From contig CM041108.1 in NCBI GenBank assembly GCA_023079485.1, positions 4,588,001 to 4,652,000 on the forward strand: 64,000 nucleotides of DNA. The letters are read 5' to 3'. The position numbers and the translations under genes were made by a program. Shown here one piece after another: positions 1-12,000 of this stretch (positions are counted from its first letter, which is position 1; each line of letters starts with the position of its first letter). The notes beneath the pieces are model-generated. The model saw only the letters and a list, made by a program, of their open reading frames with translations. It was not told the DNA's origin and did no database searches. This DNA is from Archilochus colubris (lineage: Eukaryota > Chordata > Aves > Apodiformes > Trochilidae).

Positions 1-3000
1 AGGGCTAATTTACAGTGACAGTATAAAAGCAGGCTCACTTTAGCACCATGCCAGGACCTTTCACTGGTGCTGACCCATGGAGAGCCCACCAGAATGGGAA
101 TGAGAGAGAAAACCTTTTTTAGTGGATCCTACTGTGACAGCTGGATTTTTCCTCTTCAGACCACTCATGCAGTCCTGAATATCACCCCACCCCCAGGCCC
201 CACTGATCCTGATGCAATATTTGCATCTATCCTTGATGCAGAGCGGCAGCATTTAGCCTGCCCATCCTTGCTGAGGCTGGAGAAGGGGAAGGGAATGGTT
301 TTTCTGCACTAAACCATCCCTTGTCAGTAGGGCTGGGAGCCAGAGTACATTCCTCAACAAGCCAGCACAGACCCCCCCCCTCCCAACCTGCACACCCTCT
401 CCCTGCTTTGCACATCCCTGTGTTTGGGACAGCCCTTGCCTGATAGGAACCAAGCGACGGGGACTGATCCCATGGCCCTTCTGCTTTCCCGCTGACGTTT
501 CTACCTAAAGCTGCATTTCTGGGGCAAGTCGTAGCAGGTAGCCCAGTTTCTGGTTGGGCAGGCTTTGTTGGTGCTCTGGGAGAAACGGGGAGGTTGGCTG
601 CAGGCCTCAGCTGGGATGGGAGCTGCTTGGATGTGGCCTGGGAGAGGGGATGTGTTGCAACTTGCTGCCCATTGCTTCCCATCTCCCCTGTCCCCTCGCA
701 GCCATGAGACAGAGCCGTGCTCACATGGCATTGTTTCCCTTTCCCTGCTTTCCTCTCTTCTGTTCAGCTCCTTCTCCATTTTAAATGTTGGTTTGTTGTG
801 TTTTTTTTTCCCCCAAACCCTTTCCCTTCCATCCTTGTCCTCTCTCCACAATCCTTTTGTCTTTGTTTCAGCCCCTTCCTACATGTCTGCAGGATGCCTC
901 TGTCCAGACACAACAGATGCTGAAGGGCAAGACTGGAATTACTCTAGATGCAATCTCCATTTTGCTCAAGGATCATTAATTACCTTGATGATTAAATACA
1001 ATTAAAGATCTGTAAGACCTTTCTGATATCAGAGCCTTTAGCAAGGGCAGCTTTTAGGAACCTTCACCAACACTAAAACAAAAGGAGGAGACAGACCAGT
1101 AAGTCAGGGAATCCCAATTAAAGTCCGTGCTTAGCTCATTAACCTAATTACACATTGTGTCGTGCTGGCCTTAGCTCCAGTGAGGAGGAAGAGAGTGGGG
1201 GCAGGTTAGCTACCAGTTTGCTAACCATAGGAGGTTGTTTATGTTAGGTCTCTATTGTCTCTTTGGCTGGGAAAATGGCTTTTGTGGGGGATTTCTAGCG
1301 GGGCTGCGGAAGTTGGGAAGCATTTGTGCTGAGCCCTGAAAGGCAGCGTGTGTGCATGTCATGCAGGAGGTATTTCCTCTTCCCTTAAACGTCCTGTCCA
1401 CCTGCACCTTGTTCTCTACCCTACCTGTCAGATGACATCCCCATTGCTGGGCAGCAACCCTCCTGCACCCAGTTCACCCTCATCCCTTACCCTTGGGGGG
1501 GCCCTGGTAGAGCGGGTGGAAGGAGGAGAGTGCCTGAATGGGATGATAATGGAGATGAGGAGAGCAAGTCCCCAAAAAAAGGGAAAAATGGAAGAGGTAG
1601 CATGCAGAATCATTCAGTCAAGGCAGACTCCTTTGCTGGGGGGTCGAGGCTGAAGCACATCATGCCCCTGGGAGTTGGGGGTTACTCTGCAGTGAGCCAT
1701 CTGCTCTGGTTAGATGCTGTGGCACCAGACATCCCTGGCTTTTGTCTCCTTCCCCTTCCTCATAGCAGGGACACCAGGTCTCATGCAGCCTGTCCCGAGC
1801 TCTGGATCTGGGTCCCTGCTCCCAAAGCCTGTCAGGGAGAGCTCAGTCCCCCTCCCCAGGAGCTTATTCCAGTCCCTGGGTTGGAAGGAGGGAATCTTAG
1901 TGCCCGGGATGTCCCACCAAGAAAAGGGAGGGGAACAGGAACATTTGCAGGCTCTGTCTCTTGCCGAATCCAGGTGACTCATGGATTTGTGGTTTTTCCA
2001 CACGAAAGTCTGAGGGCTGGATCCTGTGGTGTGCAGCTGCCTTCAGCGTGCTTTGCTGCCTACGTGTCTGTGTTCAAAGGGACAGGGAGGAGGCAGCAGG
2101 CCCTGGCATGTCCTGCTCACAAGGAGTCGAATTTGGAAAAGCAAGTCAGAGCTCGAAGAGGTCAGGGTGCGGCTTCCCGCATGGCAGGGCAAGGGAAGAG
2201 GGAGGATGCTGGAGCCCCTGAGTCCCATGGGAGCAAGCTCTGGCTCTCCTAACACCAGGGAGAAGGGAAGGAGGTAGGGAGCATGCTCCTCTCTTCAGCA
2301 GAGCAGCTCCATGTGGGGTCTGTCCATGTGAGGTCTATGCAGCAGAGCCATTGCCAGCTGGGAGCAGGCAGGTCTGCCTTGGGAACATCCCTGGATTCCC
2401 TGGGTCTGCAGAGTGCTTGGGAAGGAGGCAGGGGAAGAACAGAGAGGGGCTTTAGGCAGGGACAGGAGCTTCGATGGAGGTCCAGCTCAGCTTGCCAAGC
2501 AATATGCCATGTGCAGGCTATTTCTGATGGGGAACACTGCCATAACCTCAGGTGACTTCACACAGGGCCAGGACAAGCAGCTGGCAGGCAAGTGGCTGTC
2601 CCTGCACTGGGAAGAGCTTCTGTTCAGCACTGGCTCCCATCTGGGTCTCTTGGGAAAGAACTGTTCCTTCCCTTCCTTCTCTCCACAGATCAGAACACCC
2701 AAACACCATTTTCTTTCCCATGGGTGTGCTGTGGGCATGTGAGGGGACCTGAAGCCATGGGGAGCTACAGGGAGTTGGGTTGGTTTGGGTAGGCTGGGGA
2801 CAGATGGGACTCAGATAGGCAACCTGCTGGGTGGGTGGGACAGCATCCTGACAGAACAAGTTCCATTTGGTCCTGGGCTGAGCTACGGGGAGGGTGTTTG
2901 GGCTGTCACCAGTTGACTTGAGGACAGCGTGTATGAGAACAACTGTTCTACAGCTTCCACAGTGGATGCCAACCTGAACTGAGCCTGCCAGGAGGCATAA

Positions 3001-4462
3001 AGGTGGTCAGAATATTTTGAACTTCAAGAAAACAAGTTGGGAAGTTCAGGATGCAGAGGGGTCTTTTGTACGTGGGTTGTTTTTTTGCTGATTAGTTTGT
3101 CCTACTCTCTTAACAAGCTGTGTGTCACTTCTGTGGGGTTACTGTGCTAAACCCTAAGTCCACTGCCTCTATCCCAGCAATGGCTGTTTCTGGGAATAAC
3201 ACACTGACCTGAAGCTCCAGGGCTCTGAGAAAGTGGCTTCTGCCTCTCTGCAGTGATAGTGATGGAAAAGCAACTTCAAACCCCACTGAAGTCCTGGTTC
3301 CTGGGATTTTGTAGGGGTGTTGTAATCCAAAGTGGGAGGTTTGCAGTTGGGCTGCTTTGGGTTCACAGGCATTGCCCCAAAGCAAACAACCAACTCTAGA
3401 ATGCAGAGAAGTTATCCCTGTTGCCATAAAACTGTAGGCCAGCTCTGACAGAAGAATTTAATCTAACAGAAGATCAGCAGGCAGCTTTCCTGAGCCATCC
3501 CAGCCCTACTGGGCAGCAGGGCTTGCTTTACACATTGGCCATTCTTGGGCTGGTGCTCTGCTTCCAGGTAATTAAAATGGCTTAACCCTGCAGCCCAAAC
3601 AGCTGCTTGCAGATCACTTGTCTTTATGCCCAGGGGACCCTTACCTCACTGTCTGTTCCAGAGAACTGCTTAACTGGAAGGTATGTTTGGAGGGTAGAAG
3701 GATTTCATTACACAGGGAAGGCAGAAACTCAGACACCTTTTTCTGGGATCAAGGCAACAGAAATAAGGAAGGCATGAGAGAAAATATGGATCTTAAGGAT
3801 GGGAAAGAGCAGAGGAGTTGTAAATCCTACAGTGGGAGAATTTGGAGTCTGCTTCTCAGTTATGCCAAGTGTACCTGGAATATTCCCAGAGCAAACAATG
3901 CAATTACTTGAGATTCACAGTGTGCCAGTGAGTTGTCAGGCCTGAGGTTCAGACTCCCAAAGTCCTGTGCAGACTTGCATAGAAGCTGTTATGCTTTCCT
4001 AAGGGATAGGGAAGCTCTGAGAGAAAAGGCCACATTCACTTTTCTGAGGACAACTGTAAACTTCCTTTTCCTCTTGGGCTTCCTGTTGCTTCCCTGTCCG
4101 AGTCCTGTACTTGAGAAAGTCTGCAGCAAAAAATCCCAGTCCTTTTTTTGATTGGTGAGCTCTTCTGTAGGCCACAGGGTTCAAAATACCCTTGGGCAGA
4201 AGGCTGGGCTGTCCTTTCATGTTGCCTTCAGCCCTGCAAAGAGGTAGTTACCTTCCACTCCAGGGGTGTTACTTCTTTCTGATGGGCTCTTTCCTGAGGA
4301 AGGTGTATCTCTTTTAAATGAAGTCTCACCTCTTCTAAATAAAGTCTCTCCATTGCCCTTTGGGGCACATCATTCTTTACCATCTTATGCTCTGTTTCCT
4401 CCATCTCACTGCCTGTGTTTTGATGGGTCTGGGCACAGGGTGACTTCAGGTGCAGTGCCCAT

Positions 4463-4670
4463 TGTAGTGAAATGAGGCAACCAGGTGCCACTAATTGCCA
4501 GGTAGTGGGCATGAGCTTGTGTTAAGCCCACCTGTGCCTGATTAGAATTGGCTCCCTAATCCTGCTCATGCGCAGTGGGGGCCCACCCTAATTAGGCACA
4601 GGTGGGCTTAACACAAGCTCATGCCCACTACCTGGCAATTAGTGGCACCTGGTTGCCTCATTTCACTACA
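4463..4670. mobile_element. Palindromic (fold-back) mobile element with 6-bp target duplication
   Basis: The two arms (4463-4545 and 4588-4670) are inverted copies agreeing at about 82 of 83 positions, with a 42-nt loop. The ends are TGTAGTGAAATGAGG and its complement, so the element begins TG and ends CA. The hexamer GCCCAT abuts both ends exactly (4457-4462 and 4671-4676), a clean target-site duplication. No open frame is present. TG...CA ends with a 6-bp duplication are typical of retroviral-type LTRs, while the long inverted arms suggest a fold-back or MITE-like element, so the class is left open. The near identity of the arms suggests recent insertion or gene conversion. Confidence 0.8.
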
Positions 4671-6871
4671 GCCCATCACCTTGGCATTCTTGCACAGCTG
4701 AGCTGCTCCTCACACTGTGCTCTGTTGAGGGTTCAAGTCCAAAGACCTGTTCCCCATGACTGGCACAGATTTGGTGCTGTGGCAGAATCAGAAAGAGGAG
4801 ATTCTCAAGCCTGGTGCTTTTCCAGAACTAGGAGGAAACTTAGCTTTTGGTTTAATGAATGCTTTTCTCATTTCATCCCATCCAGCTTGCGGGTGTACTG
4901 GCAGGGCACCAGGCTGTGCCTTGCAGCAGTGTTCCCCTTCCTTAGATCATCCAGGCTGCTTAGCACAGGTAGAATCCTTTAGCAGAGCAGCTACATCATT
5001 TTCCAGTCCCTGAGCTTACTTTTAATGAGCCAGTTCATCTATTTCTGCACGACACTGTGCTTCTGTGCCAGGAAGACATGTCCTGCTCTGCACTGTGTTC
5101 ACACAGGCAACAACATCCCTTAAATTGGTGTTTCTTTCTGCCTACCTTTGTCTCCTCTCAGTGCTTCTAGAGATAAGTCTCTGTTGCCAGACACAGCCCC
5201 TGAGACCTCTACCCTTAGCTGAAGGTTGACCCTTTGAACTCTCTAACCCCCACACTAATAGGAGCTAATGCCATTTATCTGTACACTTATCTTTCTTTTC
5301 CTCTTTCTACCCTGTTACTCCAAACTCTGAAGTATCTGGGTTCCTTACTGAGAGCAACAGTTTCTGGCAGCCTTGTGACAACAATTCATTTTCCACAATG
5401 GGAAAATTACAGTTCAGACAAATTAAGAAGTTCCCTTCAATCTCTTTTCCCTGGTTTCCTTTTTCTTTCCTTTTCTTTTTTTTTCCTGTCCCCACTTAGA
5501 TTCATTCAATGCCCATCTGGTTATTTCTGGAAGTCTTTCTCCACTGCTATTCTGGTCATTTTTTTACAAAATTGGAGATGGGACTTTTTGTCCTCTTTTC
5601 TCTTTCTCTTAGCTATTAATATCCTTCCATCCATCTTCTTAGGTAGTCAGGGATCCAGCTGTGTTATATCTGTCACCTTGGTACCTAAGCAACAAGTAAA
5701 GATGTCTCTTAACAGCTGTTAGCTCAGGCTATGGCTGCTCCAGAGCAGAGATGGCAAACAAGTGACACTTGATCTGTTCTGCAGCTTGTGAGCAATTCAA
5801 GCCCAGCTGCCCTTCCCAGAGGTGGTGAAGTGCCAAGGAGAGCCTTGGCCAGGCTTCTCCCATCCTTCTCTGGAGCAGTGAGACCCCAGGGGAGGTGGTT
5901 TTGTCTCCTAGGGATTCATTCTGCACAGCTCCTCCTTCCCTTCCTCCCTCACTCCTGTGATGGTCCTCAGCTGTTGCTGAGAGAACTTGCCCAGTTGTTC
6001 TCAGCTTTCCAAGGGGAAAATATGAATGTTCTGCTGGAAACCTGAGGGCTCTTTTGTCTTCTTCATTTTTCCTCTCACCGTGGAAGCTGGCTGAGAATTT
6101 GGGGGTGAAATTTTTCCTTAGAAATGCACAACATTCTGCAGGAGCTGTGTCCATATTGTCGTGTCTGCTAAGAAACTGTCATAGTCTGGTTTGTGTTATC
6201 TCTGCCTCTTTTTTACCCCCCCAATCTGAGAAGAACATGAATTCTCTCAAGGAGCTGATAGCAAGTGGGAAGACACAAACAGCAGACGGAGGAGGAGGAG
6301 GTGGGCACAGGTGGAGGGTGGGAGCAAATCCGTCTGTCAGGAAGGAGGAAGAGACAAGGAGCCCAAAGGGACAGGTGCTGGAGCACCCATCCTGGGCTAT
6401 GCAGGTTGGCCTGAGGCCCCAGAAAATCCTTAACCCAGGAAAAGGGTGGGATGAGACTCTTGCAGAATGAGTCCAGATGGACTGGAGCTGAGAGTGGGAG
6501 ATGGAGGTGGGGAGACTGACAGGCAAGGCAAGAGGTGCCTTCATTTTGGGTGTGAGAGCTGTTGGAAAGGTCACCTGTGGAGATGACTAAGATGCAGAAT
6601 GGGGCTTGCAAGTGGTGATGTTGGGCGTTTCAGAATGAGTTTCCCTTCTGCTTTGAAACAAACCAGCATTTGAAAATTTCCACGGAAATTAAGTTTCAAA
6701 AGAAATCTTTGGTCTGGCGTAACCCAGAATGTCCCATTGCATTACAGACAAAGCATTTTCTTCCAGCTTCAGTTCTGGTCAGTGTTTTACTGTATATTAT
6801 TTCACAGAAAGGAGTGTCCAAAAGGAGAAGTTGTTCTTCAATGCTTTTAATGTCTTAAAATGAAAAACCTC

Positions 6872-6894
6872 CTTTTTTTTTTTTTTTTTTTTTT
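6872..6894. repeat. Poly(T) run
   Basis: About 23 T residues in intron 1, with further T runs within 100 bp on the downstream side. There is no adjoining SINE that I can recognise. Confidence 0.85.
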
Positions 6895-8682
6895 GATGGT
6901 AACAACTAAAACCACAAAAAAGCAACATTTTTTTCCAAGGTTAGCAGTGACGATTTAAACCTTATCAAAGGTCTTTTTTCTTTTTTTTTTATTTAAATTG
7001 AATTTTGTCAAAATCAGCACGTTCCAGTGGACAGTTTTGGCTTGGCCTGAATGGCTCTTTCCATCAGAAAAACTTAACCGTGTTGCAAAATTTTTCACCA
7101 GCTCTAATTTTTTTTTTCACATGCTTTTCATTTTTGTGGCAACTTTGTCAGTCCCTGGTTGCAGCTAGGAGGAAGCACATAAAAATCCCACGGGAGCAAT
7201 TGACCTCCTGGCCATTCAAGCCCAGGCTGATTCACTGGAGCTCTCCCCAATGGCACAGAGGAAAATTCTGTCTGTCCCACTGAGTCCTGCTCCAGCCCAC
7301 ACAGCACAGACCATTTCTAAGCTTGCTACGTAAGAAGGAAACAGGGAGCCCAGTGCTGAGGCAGTTTCAGCAAAAGTCAATGAAATAACCATGGGAGTCA
7401 ATGAAATATGTCAATTCAGGCCAACTGAGCTCTTTAGCCCTCAGACTCAGGGCCTGTTTTCTCCAGTATGAGGCTGGAAATGGGGTGTTGACTCTTTCCT
7501 TGTTCCATCCTGTTGACTGTTAATGGATCTTTAGGGGGAATAGATTACTTTTTGGTTCTGGCTTGTCTTTCATGAATCTATGGAAACAGGTTGAGAGCAA
7601 ATAATGTGATTCAAGCTTGCTGTGGGGATTCAGACCTTGTAACTACCCACAGCTCCTGTCACAGTTGATGGGATCCCAGCCTTCCTGCTCAGGCACCTCT
7701 AGATCTGGGGAAAAAAGTGAAACATACTGTCCAAAGGGAAATGTGATGTGGTTTTGTAAACTCCTCTCTGCAAGATAAAGTATCTCCTTTCTGCAGGAAT
7801 CCCTTGGAAATCCTGCTCCTCCTGCCTTGCCCCCTGCTCTGTGCAGTGCAGCAAACCCTTGCTGTCTGCCCTCACCTTTCTGGGCAGGTAAGAGTGGATA
7901 TAACCCTGTTGGTCTCCCTTAGCATCCCCAGCCCCAGAGCTCTGTACCAGGCAGAACAAGGCTGGGAGCATGACCCCCAGTGGGAGGCCTCCTGGCCAGG
8001 ATCTGACCCTCAATCATTGCTGTCCTCCCCCCCCCCCCAGATCCCCCTGAGTTTAGTGTTTAGTGGGTGGTCTTGTCACTTGTTTACAGTCCCAAGTTTT
8101 ACAGTCCCAGCAGGCTCCTCAAAGCTCCCACCTGTGCAGCTGTTTTGGAGCTCAGCAATCATTCCCAAGACAGCCTGGCTGGTGGCTGTGATCCTTAGGA
8201 GCATCTCCATCCAGCACAGAGTCCATCTCTCTGCCTGCTGCCCTCTGCTCAACCCCATCAGCTGCTGGGAGCATGGGGTTAAAGGGGCTCCCAAGCACCC
8301 AAATTTGCCTTCTGCAGATCTCTTTTCTCACTGGGGTGGCATTTCTGCTGAGGCCATGCCACACTTAAACCCAGGCTAAGAGGGTGACAGCATCCTCTCC
8401 TCTGGCAAGTGAGAGAAAGGAGGCAAACCTGGAGTGGGTGTCAGCTCCTTGGGGCTGGCTTTGCTCAGGGGTTGAGTGGGACACTTCTCACCAGCCTCAA
8501 TGTCTTTCATCATTTCTGGCACGTTCTCAACACAAAATGTCACAGATTTGGTGGCAATGAGCTTGCTCGTTGTTGAGGAAAACACGTGCCACATTTTGGG
8601 AGCCTTTAGTCTGGCTGTTGACATGGGTGATGGTGAGGTTTGCTTCCAGGCCCTGTCTATAGCATAGGTTTTCCGCTTCATC

Positions 8683-8765
8683 TCCCCCTGCTTCAGTTTC
8701 TTCAGCCATAAAAATGGGGGTGACCTTTTCTGTTTGCATGAGTGTTGGGTGAGGCTGTGAGGCCT
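8683..8765 (+). mobile_element. MIR-type SINE fragment
   Basis: The segment ctgcttcagtttcttcagcc followed by ataaaaatgggggtgacc resembles the MIR core, just upstream of a second MIR-like copy in the same orientation. Only a part is recognisable. Confidence 0.5.
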
Positions 8766-8834
8766 CCATACCTGCTCCCTTAGATGAGAATTGTCACCAT
8801 AATATACAGATACCCACATCTAAACCAAGCCATT

Positions 8835-9000
8835 CAAGTGAGACTGCCATTGATTGCCTGGGTGGCCTTGGGCACATCTCTTTGTCATTCAGCACCTCTG
8901 ATTTCCCCATCCCTGAAAGCAGGGGTAATAAAATCTCCCTGCCTCTCAGGATCTTGGAGGATTAATTAGTTACTGTTTGAAAAACCTTTTGAAGATGCAG
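8835..9000 (+). mobile_element. MIR-type SINE, old copy
   Basis: The sequence shows ggtggccttgggcacatctc, then cagcacctctgatttcccca, gggtaataaaatctccctgcctctcagg and ttggaggattaattagtt, in the order of the MIR core and 3' part. It is strongly diverged, as expected of this ancient family. Confidence 0.7.
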
Positions 9001-12000
9001 ACTTCTCCCTACAGATGGGCTGCAGGTAGGACTGAAGTGTGGTGTCTGTCACTTGCACTCTGGAGAGCACAGAGCTGGGAAGAGGTGAAATTTCTAAAGT
9101 TAGTTCCCTGCACAGGGACCTGATGATAAGAAAGCTGAGCAGCAGCAGGCTGGAAGTCAGGCAGGGTGCTGAGTTTTGGTTTATATGTACACAGTGTTCT
9201 TTACAGCCTGTTGTTCCCTGGCAGGAATCCTTAAACAACCCAGACAAAGTTGAAAAGTCTGAGTCTCTTCCACTCTCCTGCAGAAATATCTCTAGGGTGA
9301 GATAAAACACATTATGAGAGGAATCACAGGCAGGCAGCTGATGAGGGATGTCTGCCCATTGCATCTGTTGGGTGCCATGCTTACATTCATGGTGTTTGCA
9401 AAGACTTCTCCTGGTTGTCAGCTCTAGCGGGTCATGAGCCGCCAGAACATGTAGCACATTTTTTCTGGCCACAGAAAAATTTTGTTGTTTCTATCTTTGA
9501 ACAAAGTGTACTAGAACAGAGGATGGCGTTCCCACTTGCGACAGTAGAAAACATTTCTCTTTAGCTTCAGGAGATAGCAGAATATCAGCAGTACCTCATG
9601 TGCTGCAAGGGTAATGAGAGGAAAGGCAAGAGGAAAGCAAGATCAGAGTCGGAAAGCCGTGCCTGGTTATCATTTAAGCATAAATGCATTTAAGCTGTAG
9701 AAAAGTAGAAGTTTTGATCATCTTCACACAAACTGCAAGCCTGGCCAATACCAGCATGGTTTGGCAGGGGTGCACTTTTCACCATGCCTTGGGCAGCAGA
9801 GCAGAGAGTTGGATCCTTTGAGAATTTCCTCTGACCTGGTGTCTACCCCTCTGATAACAGAGGCTCGATTGGAGTGAGGAGAGAGGGAATCAGGGGGTGG
9901 TGAGGCTGGTGGGGACAGTCAAATGAGGGCTGCCAGCTCTTAACCCTGGCTCTGAAGTCACTCCTGAGTCAGCAGAGTTTCGGCTTTGTTGGTTCCCATC
10001 GTGGAGGCGAGTGAGTCACTGCCCAGCCAAGCCCTGAGAGCTCCCCAGCTTCCTGCTCCTGCTCTGAGCTGTCAGCACAAGGAGGGAAGGAAGGAGCTGG
10101 TGTTTCGGTGCCATCAAGTTTATTTTTGTTTCTATTAAATCTCTTCAGTCTCAAGTTCCTTCATTTTGGAAGTGAGACTCTCTGTGGGTTACTATCTTGA
10201 TTTCCTCTTCACAGCTCTTCATTAAATCTCTCCTCCTTAGCACCTAGAGAGCACCAGAAGTGAGAATATTTATCCCTGGACTGGGGGTCCTTGAACAATA
10301 TCCAAGGCAGTCCAAAAGAAGTCTGGAAGTCCAAGAAGAGAGTCCAAGGGCAGAGAAAATACTCATTCACATTCAGGGACCCAGCCCATCAAGATAAGGT
10401 CCTAGGACAGTCCCAGCTTAATAAACTTTACCCTGCTCAGTGTTTCAGCTTCTTTCCCCTCCTCCACACTTGACTTTCCAGCTGTCCTGTTCTTTTCTGG
10501 CCTCGCTTCCCCACCCAACCACCAAATAAGTGTTGGCTCTGAATGTGGGCCTTTTTCTCAGTTTTCCCTGTTGTTCCCAGGTCAGGGTTGGTGAGCAGGC
10601 AATGAGATGACTCTTGAGAGAAGGGGTCTCTGACATTTCTGTTCTTTGTCCACCCTTGTCTTTGCCTGGCCAGCTGCCTGCTTTTCCTAGGGCAGAACTG
10701 TGATCCTGGACATACTCCCTGGTGCCCCTCCAGAGGAACTAGTGGCTAGGGATGAGAAGATTCAAGCAAGTGGCCTGGGATGTGGTTGGAGAGACAGAAG
10801 AGGGGTGGGAAAATTCAGAGGGTTGAAATGGAGGGAGGGCAAGTCAAAGCAAGAAGCATTGCCAAGCAGGGTGAGAGGCAATCCTCTCCTGGCTTATGGG
10901 GGCAGAAGGAAGATGTGACTTAGCTGTAATAAGTTGCACAAGGGGAAAGGAGATTGAGAATCTTCTGAACCCAGGTACCGGACAGGGATGAGTAAGAGCG
11001 CGCAGTGGGAAAAGAGCTGAGGAAGGAGCTGGAGTAAAGTCCATTCCAAAAGGCCTGGAGGAACAGGCAGCGTGGGCAGGAAAGAGGGCCAAGTACTGAG
11101 CAGTGGTGCACCTCAGGTAGAGGTGAGGGACAGCCTGGTTCACTGCTCAGGTGTGTGGGAACTGGCAGTTCTTGCCCAAGGATTATCCGACATGCTGGCG
11201 GGGCGGGGCGGGCAGCAGGAGCTGCCTGGTGACTGAGGAGCCTTTGTGCTTTGTTGCTGAGCATGGGCTTTCATAGCTTTATTGCAGGAAGGCCTTTCCC
11301 AGTGCTGTGTCAGCTCTTTGAGCAGGAGCCCTGCTCTGCCTGCCTTCCTGCTTTGTGCCATGGGGTGTGCTCCCCTCTCCTTGACTTGGGGGGAGAAGCA
11401 AAGCAACTGTGTGGAAGCCAGGAAGGGTGCAGCAAAGAGTGGAAGCCAGCAGCAAAGACAGGCACGGTGGTTCCCTTCCCACCTCTCTGCTTTGCAGCCC
11501 TTTTCCTAAAGGACTAGAAGGGTGGCTGCAGCTGAGGCTGTCTGTAAGGCTGAGGCACAGACAGCAAAACATTGGTGGTCTGGTGTGGTGTTCATCTCTG
11601 CTTTTCTGTTTGATCTGTGGCTGACCTCACCCTGGCCTCTGCTTTTCTTTCATCTGTTCCTGTGAGGAACACCTAGGACAAACATGGCCCTGGTTTGTTT
11701 AGGGTTTTTGTGTGAATCCTAGTGGTGGCTTAATGAATAGACTTCCCAAACCTTAACAGAACAAATTAGGGAGCATCGATGGATCAGGCCATTTGGGAAA
11801 GATCTTTCATTTGTTGATCCTGAGGCTGCTTTGTTCTATTTATCCAAAGTGGAAATACTACATAGGCAGGAGAAGGAAGCTCTGCTTTATCCCAAGGGCA
11901 TCTCCACTGTCCTGTCCCAGCAGACAGCCAATGAAGGGCTGGCTAGGGACCTCACTCAATACAACCCATTGACTGGTCCTCAAATAGTAACATCTCTGCT

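Noticed and set aside
1530..2252. A 240-codon plus-strand open frame in intron 1
   Set aside because: No domain, no codon bias, overlapping open frames in all phases, and no splice evidence.
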